Positions 55,673 through 64,000 of a stretch of DNA of 64,000 nt are shown here, piece after piece (position 1 is the first letter of the stretch; the number at the start of each line of letters is the position of its first letter). Under the pieces are notes generated by a model. It saw nothing but the letters and a program-made list of their open reading frames with translations, made no database searches and had not been told where the DNA came from. Made by a program: the position numbers and the translations under genes. This DNA comes from Bathymodiolus brooksi (Eukaryota > Mollusca > Bivalvia > Mytilida > Modiolidae), in the NCBI GenBank assembly GCA_963680875.1, contig OY804588.1:73804829-73868828 (forward strand). The letters run 5' to 3'.

Positions 55673-56350
55673 AAAAATAAAAATTAAATCAACCCTAATG
55701 AGTTGTTAATTTCACAAGTTGGTCAGTTGGAATTGTAAATTTAATTTGAAAGTTTTGCCATCTTATTATTATTTTTTGTTCTATCAGCACTGACAATTTC
55801 TTCTAAAATGGACTGACAGTCTTTTATATAATTCAAAACCAAACTTGGCAGAGATGTTTTCTATGAGGTCCTACACAAGAGTTGTTACTTTTGTGCAGAT
55901 TCGTCAAAAAACATAGCCACCATGTGACTTTGAAAATTCTGATTGGTCGATTTTCAAGAAACTTCTTTTCAAGAACCGCTGAAGGGATTGAATTGAAATC
56001 TGGTATATATGTTCCTATGAATGTCTTTAACATGTGTTGTTACTGTTTGCACCATTTGAAAATTCAAAATGGCCACCAGCTATCATTATTGTGCATTGGA
56101 CAATTTGTAATGGCCATTATCCTGACTTGGGTACTTTTCTGCTCTAAATGTGCAGAACTTCTGTTAGACCAGGAAAAACAAAGAGTGACAATCTAAATTT
56201 ATTTTATGCGACAATATAGTCAATTGTTTTGTCTTGGTCTTCAAATCTGGATTTCTGAGATGCTACAATATCATCCCGAGTTGGAGGTTGTGGAATTGGT
56301 GCAAGATGGACCGAGATTCTTCTGGGATCATCTACTTCCAACTGCACATG

Positions 56351-57739
56351 TTAATTCATTCCTTCATTATCTTGCTGTCTCATACAAATGATGACCCTTA
56401 ATAGTCTTGGAACATAGGAATATGACTTGTCAGCTTTAACAGGATGCACAGACCATCTAGCTGTCTTTTTGTTGTAACTTCTCTGCCACCTGAAGTAGAA
56501 AAATACATACAATGTAATTAACAAGAATAAAACAATAGAATTGAGATTATGATCTATGGAGCCCTAACTTTCAATTCAAGATGAATATCTCGAATGTATA
56601 GTGAATGACAAACTAAACATATCATTACAAGTCCACTTTATGAAGGATTTGAGTGATTTGTAGACAGATTTTAGGTTGTGGTCATCCCTCAAGAAGTTCT
56701 ACGGCAGGCATCACGAGCTGGTCAATGGTTACAGGGTGTCTGTTACCCAAATCAGACCTGATCTTCATTTGTTGTTGATGTCTTTCCCTTCATCGGATGG
56801 GACTTCTACCGGACTTGACCATGGACAACACAGCGGCTTTGCGACTTTCGATTGACCCTTCTGAAGCCTATGATCAAATATCAGATTGCTGCCATAAATA
56901 ATTACTGAGAAAAATGTTATGAACATCTTGGGACGAACGGATGGACAGAGGTAAAACAGTATACCCCCTCCCCCTTCCAGTGGAGCGGCGGTATAATAAA
57001 GCTCCTATGACATATGATCATGCATGGTTCTGTTATTAGGACAAAATTTCAAGTATGTAAGTTACAACTGAAACATATGAAATTAACATGACAAACCTTA
57101 GAGTGAAGTTGAAACTAGGTTCAAAATCTCCATCGTCAGAATCATCACCAACATCACTGCCCTCTTCAGTAATATCTATTGAGAGACTGTAAGAATAAAA
57201 AATAATTGTATATTACAGTGTATGTGTATAATATCGAAACAAATTTTGCTATATGGTTCTGATGTGCAGCTGTATAACGAAAAAGCTTTTCAAATTAATA
57301 TTAAATCTATATACCGGTACATGTATCCAGCACACATCTACACAACCCAATATAAAGAAACAAAATTACATCAAAGTTCCAGGAAAAAATTTTGTGCGCC
57401 AGACGTGCGTCAATTCTGTCCCAGTTTGGTTTCATTCCCGTAAGTAGCTAAAGAGGACTGGCCATTTCAGCTTGTGGATTGATGAAAAAGTAACGATGAC
57501 GCAGAAGCCAACATGATCCCTATATAATATAGCTACTAGTAGTATCACTATGCAAGCCACAATAATTAATAGGAAACTGTTATACGAGTGACTGTGTTGA
57601 ACAATATTGACAATGTTACCTATAAACATAATGTAGAATATGTCTAATCTTTAACAAAATGAACATACTCAAATGGGTTCACAAATGAACTCGATTTCTC
57701 CAGTTTCATCCGTTTCGTTGAAATGTAATGGCTGCTCAT
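56351..57739 (-). CDS. Three-exon frame of unknown function inside the TTAA element
   Basis: Exons 57739-57669 (donor GTATGT), 57186-57097 (acceptor TTACAG, donor GTTTGT) and 56489-56351 (acceptor CTTCAG) join in phases 2 and 2 to 300 nt, 99 residues. The product begins MSSHYISTKRMKLEKSSSF, has an acidic middle (EEGSDVGDDSDDGDFEPSF) and a basic/aromatic end (TARWSVHPVKADKSYSYVPR, ending NEGMN). The frame stays open upstream of the ATG back to a possible acceptor near 57781 (…RYSDQGNSRVEE-M), so an earlier exon is possible, perhaps the decayed one at 60049-60228. No known domain. The acidic-then-basic layout would suit a transposon-encoded DNA-associated protein, which is a guess. Confidence 0.5.
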
Positions 57740-57879
57740 TTCTTCTACTCTAGAATTACCTTGGTCAGAATATCTAAATCAAAAGTACAAATATCAATCA
57801 CTACAAAATCACATTTGTCTGAAATTACCAGTTTTTGTAGTAATTTGCCTAAAAAATTTAGATAATTTTACAAAAACCT

Positions 57880-59720
57880 GCATGATTTTAACACAGACAT
57901 GGGCCATCGGTCTACTGTTAAATTCACACACTGTGAAACATGCAAATTGCTATGGATCTTCACATTATTTCTTAAAAATCTTGTTTATAAATCATACTTA
58001 CAAGATCCAAACTAAACAAGGGCAAAGCATGGCGTATCCCCTTGCCTAAAAATTTGACCCGGTGACCTTGACCTTTGACTTTGAAAATCAATAGGGTTCC
58101 AGATCCTCTTAAGGACTAAGTATGTACCAAGTTTGGTCAAAATCCATTGAAGGATGTTGATTCTAGAGTGTTCACAAGGATGTTACGTGGTAAAATTTTG
58201 ACCCGGTTATCTTGACCTTTGACTTTGAAAATCAACAGGGTTCCAGATCCTCTTAAGGACTAAGTATGTACCAAGTTTGGTCAAAATCCATTGAAGGATG
58301 TTGATTCTAGAGTGTTCACAAGGATGTTACGTGGTAAAATTTTGACCCGGTTATCTTGACCTTTGACCTATAAGGCTATGACCTTGAAAATCAATAAGGT
58401 TTCGGTATCTTAAGGACTAAGTATGTACCAAGTTTTGTCAAAAATCCATTGAAGGATGTTGATTCTAGTGTTCACAAGGATGTTATGCGGTAAAAATTTT
58501 AGGCTGTGACCTTGATCTTTGACATACGACATTGAAAATCAATAGGGTTCCAGATTCTCTTAAGGACTAAGTATGTACCAAGTTTGGTCAAAATCCATTG
58601 AAGGATGTTGATTCTAGAGTGTTCACAAGGATGTGACGGACGGACGGTAGCGTTACTATATCCCTTGGCAACTTCGTTGGCGAGGGGATAAAAAGCAGTT
58701 CAAATGACAATTCTTTAAATAGAAAGCCTTTATATGAAAAATACATATTGATTTCCCTCTATCATGTCTATGTTGATAATTCTAAGATAGTAAAGTATAA
58801 TTTTGGCTCCCTGAACTAAAAATTATGTCCAAAATTGTTGAAATGTAGTAAAAAACTAGTTAATGTAATGTTTTTAGAATAGTCAAGAAATAAACTTGGT
58901 TTGCATAAGGAAATTGAAAATGATTTTCATTTAGTCATAGTCTAAAATATGCAGTTCAGGACATTTCAGTAAAATTTTATAGTCACATATATAGAAAAGT
59001 TTCTGAAACTTGCAAATTTCTATGGATCTTCATATTATTTTTTAAAAACCTTGTTTATGTATCATACTTACAGGATCCAAACTAAAAATGCTACTGAAAT
59101 GACACTTATTTAAATAGAAAGCTTTTTATATAAAAGATACATACTGATTTTCCACTATGGTGATAATTCACAGACAGGAAGATATAATTTTGGCTCCCAT
59201 AACAAAGTGTTATGTTCAAACTTATTGAAAAGTTCTTTTAACCTTATTTATGTAATGTATTTCCAGTACCCAAGATATAAACTTGTTTGCATAAAGGAAT
59301 TGAAAATGATTTTCATTTAGCCATGGTCTAAAATATGCATTTTAGGACATTTCTGAAATTTTCAGTAAAATTGTGTAGTCATATATAAAAAAAAGTTCTG
59401 AAACTTGAAAATTTCAATGGATATTCATATCATTTCTTCAAGACCTTGTTTATAATTATATATTATACTTACAGGATCCAAACTAAAAGTGCAATTGAAA
59501 TGAAGCTTCTTTAAATAGAAAGCTTTTATTTGAAAAATACATACTGATTTTCCATTATAGTGATAATTCGCAGAAAGTAAGGTATATACTTTTGGTTCCC
59601 AAAACTAAGTTTCATGTCCAAGTTGTTGAAATTTGATAAAATTAAAAGCCTAATTATATCAAAGAAATAAATTTGCTTGAATAAAAAGAACTTTATAGGG
59701 TTTTCATTAAGCCATGTACA
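57880..59720. repeat. ~430-bp diverged tandem repeat, about three copies
   Basis: Landmarks CTTACAGGATCCAAACTAAA, AATAGAAAGC(C/T)TTTATAT, GATTTTCCACTATGGTGATA and GAAAATGATTTTCATTTAG recur at about 400-430-bp spacing (copies from ~57880, ~58990 and ~59400). The first is split by the insertion at 58016-58692. Confidence 0.7.
58016..58692. mobile_element. Insertion with ~150-bp internal tandem repeats
   Basis: Separates GATCCAAACTAAA from AGCAGTTCAAATGAC; sibling copies of the host repeat are uninterrupted at this point. The interior has four copies of CCATTGAAGGATGTTGATTC … CTTAAGGACTAAGTATGTAC. It ends GTGACGGACGGACGGTAGCG … GGCGAGGGGATA, with TATCCCCTTGCC near the start, hinting at short inverted ends. 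Confidence 0.7.
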
Positions 59721-60048
59721 GTTTTAATTCTTGCATTAAAAATGAATTGATTCGATATTTTTTTTTAAATTGATAAAACATATAATAATAAACTGCATTG
59801 TCATTGATATCATTTTTGCACTCCCATTTCCCCTTTGCTGGCCTCTTAAAATTTGTGTTTGTTTACCTCGCAAATACGGCCGTTTTATGCTACTCATTGA
59901 CAATAATTTGCTGTTGCCAGGTGCAAAATTACATATATTGATTAATATCTACCGAAAATTATCATAGGCATCATCATAAATTCATAAAATATGAAAAACG
60001 ATTGAGAAAAGAAGGCAACATGCTCGGCTTACCTATCAACAATAATCA

Positions 60049-60228
60049 AGCACTTCCTTGAGTTCGCTCCATCCAACGGCAACGGTCCAACTGATCCCCT
60101 ACATATATCCTGCATTTGTTCCATTTGGAAGATACTTCACTTCTATTCCTCTTTATCTCTGAATCCGTCAAAGTCCGCTTTCTTCCACGCGTTGACAGTT
60201 TCTCTTTTGCCCAAGAACCACATGTTGT
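60049..60228 (-). pseudogene. Decayed exon at the right of the TTAA element
   Basis: The minus-strand frame includes STRGRKRTLTDSEIKRNRSE, SSKWNKCRIYVGDQLDR and WMERTQ; a +1 shift near its end restores LKEVLDYC before a possible donor GTAAGC at 60032. It has no ATG in frame. It looks like the 5' coding exon of the element's minus-strand gene, now frameshifted. No domain assigned. Confidence 0.45.
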
Positions 60229-60465
60229 TTATTGTTTCTAAACAGTGCGCATGCTCAAGACGTGTTCGCATAGAAGGCCATATGAACAGATTTGAATATT
60301 GTCATCCGGACAATAATTCTGATAACGATAGTTTTGGGTCTTTTTCGTATCTTTTGCAACATAACTCGGTGTTAATCTTCATTTTATGAAGGTCAGTACG
60401 GAAATCGACAATAATTTTGGGTATGAAAAAATTACGCAGCTGGTAGACAATATCCCTTTAAATAA

Positions 60466-60527
60466 ACGTTAGAGAAAACCGAAGTGACACCACACTGGCA
60501 ACATTCGACACACAACAAGATACACGA

Positions 60528-60562
<35 letters not shown>

Positions 60563-61358
60563 TTAAGAAACTACCCCTTTACAACGCAGATATCGATCAC
60601 CAGGGTCTATATGCGACGGTGCGTCTAACATAATTTAAAAGCAGTTGCATATGAACACGACGATATGATGTAAAACGTAGTTGAAGCTCTAAAATATTAC
60701 AACTTTCCAATAAAAGAATGAATATTAATTCTCGTAAAAACTCTGCGTAAAAACATTAGCTTCATAAAAAGATAATAATAGTTATATATAAAATTGAATA
60801 CATACATAATATCATATCACAGACATGTATTTAATTACATAATAAACATTTCTTGTATCAAAACATTTTGAAATATACATTTTACCACACGCTTTCAGAC
60901 ATATTCATTCGAAACATATACATTTGAAGATGGATTGACATAGTTCTAGCAAGTAGTTTCAAACGGGACAATATAAAATCATTCAAATTATTTAAATATA
61001 ATTGTTTTCCGTGTCTTATATGGTATAACTCATAAAAATTTTAAACTACTCTTTGTAGTATGTATAAACCTCTTCAAATAATATGTGTCTTGTAATATTC
61101 CCATACTCGAGGGTTAATATGTTCATGCATTCATTTCTTTATTTCCTCATTACAGAGATTACAATGAAATATGTGATTACGGTAAGCAATTATACAATAA
61201 CTAATAATAGTAGTATGTACAGTATATAATACAAAGTTATACACATATGTATATCATATTATGCAGGACATACTACAAATTGAAAATTGAAATTGCAACG
61301 CATCTGTATTAAAGGGTTTATCTACTTCCTTAAATAAATCAGAATGTTACAAACATTT
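60466..61358. other. No gene seen; (AT)n microsatellite
   Basis: An (AT)n run of about 17 units lies at ~60528-60561. The rest is AT-rich without a recognisable feature. Confidence 0.4.
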
Positions 61359-61460
61359 AGTGACAACACCTGGCATATTATAACTAATTATAAGTGACAA
61401 CACCTGGCATATTATAACTAATTATAAGTGACAACACCTGGCATATTATAACTAATTATA
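61359..61460. repeat. 34-bp tandem repeat, three copies
   Basis: AGTGACAACACCTGGCATAT + TATAACTAATTATA occurs three times without change. Confidence 0.9.
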
Positions 61461-61467
61461 AGAAAAA

Positions 61468-61833
61468 TTACAAAAATACAAATAAATAAATGTTTGTACG
61501 TAGCACAATCTTCGCTGCATGGTACTGCATACTTTCTAAAGCTTCCTTGCTAGTTGACGATAAAGATATCCATATAGCACACCCATGCGTTAAAGAAGGC
61601 CTGATAACAGAAATACAAAGTGCCTCTCCTAAATTAATTCTGTTAAAGTCCCCATGTTCCCCCAGAATACGAGTAAGATAGTTCAACTGGTTTTTGACTC
61701 TTTCTTTCAAATAACAGTTAACATTGAAATTAGATTTTAGTGATCCATTGACATAACAGACAAGATATTTGAACTCATCGACTTCATCAATACGATCCTT
61801 TCCTAATTTCCAAATGTTTTCGAGATTTAGCAT
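61468..61833 (-). pseudogene. LINE-type reverse transcriptase C-terminal fragment
   Basis: The frame includes IDEVDEFKYLVCYVNGSLK, LKERVKNQLNYLTRI, ISVIRPSLTHGCAIW and SKEALESMQYHAAKIVLRT, the layout after the catalytic core in non-LTR retroelements (…FKYLG…, …YGxxxW…, …LExxQ…A…). Short and truncated at both ends. It lies between the 34-bp repeat and the dispersed repeat at 61855. Confidence 0.65.
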
Positions 61834-61854
61834 AGTCTATTACCAATAACCATT

Positions 61855-62050
61855 AGAAGAGTTTGAAGGGGTAATCAGAATCCGTACATCGAATACAACA
61901 CAATGGCCAACAGAAAAAGAACAAAAAGGACAAACAACGATCTACAAAACATACACATAAAACTAAAGATTGAGTAACACGAACCCCACTAAAAACCGGG
62001 AATGAACTCTGGTGCTCCGGAAGGGTGAACAGTTCCTGCTCCATTAGTGG
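61855..62050. repeat. Dispersed repeat (family of 15404 and 38985)
   Basis: GAAGGGGTAATCAGAATCCG … CAACACAATGGCCAACAG … ACTAAAAACCGGGAATGAAC … GGTGCTCCGGAAGGGTGAAC. Same orientation as the other two copies. Confidence 0.7.
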
Positions 62051-62387
62051 ATTTCTTTGGTATAAACTTGAGATTCCATTTATTATCGAATTAATTTAAT
62101 ATTCGTAATTATGAATGAAATTCGATATGTCGTCAATACCAAGGACTTTGTCCTATTTAAGTGAAAAAAGACCCATTGAGATGGAATCTTTTTGAAATAC
62201 TATTGATAGCAAATGTTGGTCACTTCCACGTTTATTGTCAATAGCGTCGATAATATTACAGATTTCATTTTTGAAGTCAGAATTGACAGTATTATCTTAA
62301 TTTTCCAATCCTACTGAAATGGCACTTAAGCTTACTGATATCATTGATATCCTCTATATAATCTGATTTATTATTAGGGTCAATAAT

Positions 62388-62640
62388 TTGACTGGGGTTA
62401 AAGTCTTCCCGCTGTCCCCTCGACAACTTCCGAACACTTTCAGATATATTGATGATGTTTCTGTCAGTAATAATCCCAACTTTGCTAATTGGATTCTATT
62501 TATATACATGTACCTCCAAGCACTTGAGACAAAAGAAACAGCATCAACATCGTCCTCTGCCTCATTTCTTGACATTTACCTCTAATTTGAAATCAGTTTT
62601 AAATTTTCGTCTGGACTGAGACGATTTCAATTTTGCCATT
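62388..62640 (+). pseudogene. Penelope-like RT fragment (catalytic motif)
   Basis: NTFRYIDDVSVSNNPNFANW and TASTSSSASFLDIYL match the region just after the YxDD-type motif of the RT relics at 24321-24905. Frame lost soon after, though CGTCTGGACTGAGACGATTT resembles the downstream part. Confidence 0.65.
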
Positions 62641-62699
62641 TAAAATTTTCCACATCTTGGTATTTCACAATTCATGCGTTGAAAAAGGCAACATCGATA

Positions 62700-63330
62700 C
62701 CCTTTAACATGACCTGTCACTTTCCTGGCTTAGAACAGACACTTCGATAGAAAGTTGCGGAGTTAAGCGAGTTTTATGGGACAAACCTTCCCTCCCAATG
62801 TAATGATGTGGCTATGGAATGCCTCCATTACATGAGCAAAATGACAACTCTAACACACAACAAGGCGAGCAGCGCTATCACAAAGAACATTATAATCCTG
62901 AACATCTACACAATATATTCCATCTTCTCGACACAGTTGTCATATATACAAAGCCACCGTAAGACATAATAATGAAACAATAGTCAACTTTGAATCAACA
63001 TCTAATTGTCAATAAGGGTAATAACAAAATTACCGAACTCCGAACAATCTTACAATGGGAAAGTCAAAACTCATAAGAATATAAACAGACAAAATCAGTC
63101 AACAACCGGAAAACTGTGAAAACCGTAATGACCCTGACTTGGTACAGGTATTTCTAAAGAAATGGTGAGTTGAATCAGATTTTAAAGCGCCAAACCTCCC
63201 CATTTTTCGTCTTATGTACGTAACTGACAGAATACTTTTCAACAAAGTGTTGGTATCTTCCAAAAAAAAAATCTGTTTGAAAGATAAGATGAGACGATTC
63301 TTTATAACTCCTTGATTTAATAGTTTAATA
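62700..63330. repeat. Dispersed retroelement-linked repeat
   Basis: CACTTTCCTGGCTTAGAACA … CGAGTTTTATGGGAC … GCAGCGCTATCACAAAGAAC match, diverged, 30862-31030 and its surroundings (CACTTTCCTGGCTTGGTACA). The 63238-63320 part matches 25060-25140. Probably the 3' half of the Penelope-like element; a second overlapping start appears at 63126. Confidence 0.6.
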
Positions 63331-63670
63331 TAGTGATCAGAGTACGGTGGCGTTGTAGAAAGACTGAATACAAACTGTAAGCTCGAGCGTAGCGCACGTG
63401 TTGTGAAATATAAACTCCATACGCGGGAGTGGTTGGTATATTACTATCAGGGTGTGAAATATTTATGATGGCAAAATTGAAGTCGTCTCTTTTGTCATAA
63501 AGCCTGGTAGAAAGTTGATCAATGGTGTCAAATTTGAGGTAAATATCAAAAAATGGGGCAAAGAAAGCTGTTTCTGTTGTTTCGTTTATCTTAAGTCATT
63601 TAGGAGTATATTAATAGAATCCAGTCATTTAGGGGTCTATTAATAAAATCCAGTTAGCAACGTCTGAATT

Positions 63671-63921
63671 ATTAACTGACAGAATATCATCAATATGTTA
63701 GATTAACTGACAGAATATCATCAATATGTTAGATTAACTGACAGAATATCATCAATATGTTAGATTAACTGACAGAATATCATCAATATGTTAGATTAAC
63801 TGACAGAATATCATCAATATGTTAGATTAACTGACAGAATATCATCAATATGTTAGATTAACTGACAGAATATCATCAATATGTTAGATTAACTGACAGA
63901 ATATCATCAATATGTTAGATT
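63671..63921. repeat. 31-bp minisatellite
   Basis: About eight perfect copies of TTAACTGACAGAATATCATC + AATATGTTAGA. No variants, so young. A two-copy 31-bp repeat of unrelated sequence (CAGTCATTTAGGRGTNTATT) lies just upstream (63595-63655). Confidence 0.95.
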
Positions 63922-64000
63922 CAAAGCTTGAGCTTCTGTAATTATTTTTGTCTTTGATAAGTTTTTGTGTAAAGTCTGACTCATAGGAATAGTAGAAAAG

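Larger units (their letters stand above)
53540..60457. mobile_element. 6.9 kb TTAA-flanked element with ~95-bp TIRs
   Basis: The left end AGGGATATTGTCTACCAGCT… and the right end …AGCTGGTAGACAATATCCCT are inverted repeats, near-identical over about 95 bp (through GTACTGACCTTCATAAAATG). TTAA lies immediately outside both (53536-53539, 60458-60461). TTAA duplications are used by piggyBac and Kolobok superfamilies; AGGG ends make Kolobok the likelier guess. No transposase core was recognised. The interior holds a P2X7-like exon (plus), a three-exon frame (minus), a decayed exon at the right (minus), a partial SINE, and later repeat insertions. Confidence 0.85.

Overview
The window is eukaryotic, AT-rich, and most likely from a mollusc; bivalve versus gastropod cannot be settled from the sequence. 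Evidence: genes split by GT-AG introns, many copies of a tRNA-derived SINE whose body resembles those common in molluscs, Penelope-like and non-LTR retroelement fragments, hAT, Tc1/mariner, pogo-like and TTAA-type DNA transposons, and a fibrinogen-domain gene of a kind expanded in molluscs. No bacterial features, CRISPR array, rRNA gene or free-standing tRNA gene was seen.

Two host-type genes can be assembled completely from the sequence. (1) Plus strand, 8950-27514: five exons with consistent phases encode a 303-residue type II membrane protein with a C-terminal fibrinogen-related (FReD) lectin domain. (2) Minus strand, 39433-33450: two exons encode a 319-residue type I membrane protein with signal peptide, EGF-like module, a probable FN3-like ectodomain, one membrane span and a 110-residue tail. 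The two genes converge. Between them lie SINEs, a 21-bp minisatellite and a nearly intact Tc1/mariner-superfamily transposon, which ends about 90 bp from the stop codon of gene 2.

The striking feature is tandem repeats: at least a dozen unrelated minisatellite families occupy roughly a third of the window. Introns 1, 3 and 4 of the FReD gene each carry a private array (34, 51/61 and 57 bp units). The single intron of gene 2 carries three successive related arrays (36, 68 and 84 bp units). Arrays with 19, 52, 41, 12, 36/40 and 31 bp units lie outside genes. FReD intron 3 also holds nested transposons, including a fold-back element and an inverted scrap of the minisatellite itself.

The right third (43-64 kb) is mobile-element debris: two decayed LINE copies (one with two nested insertions), hAT-like MITEs, and a 6.9 kb element (53540-60457) flanked by TTAA with ~95-bp terminal inverted repeats. 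Inside it are, on the plus strand, a terminal exon coding for a P2X7 C-terminal (ballast)-like domain broken by one in-frame TGA, and, on the minus strand, a three-exon reading frame of 99 codons with consistent splice phases. This transposon-enclosed P2X7-like domain and the minisatellite-loaded introns of the FReD gene are the most interesting parts of the window.
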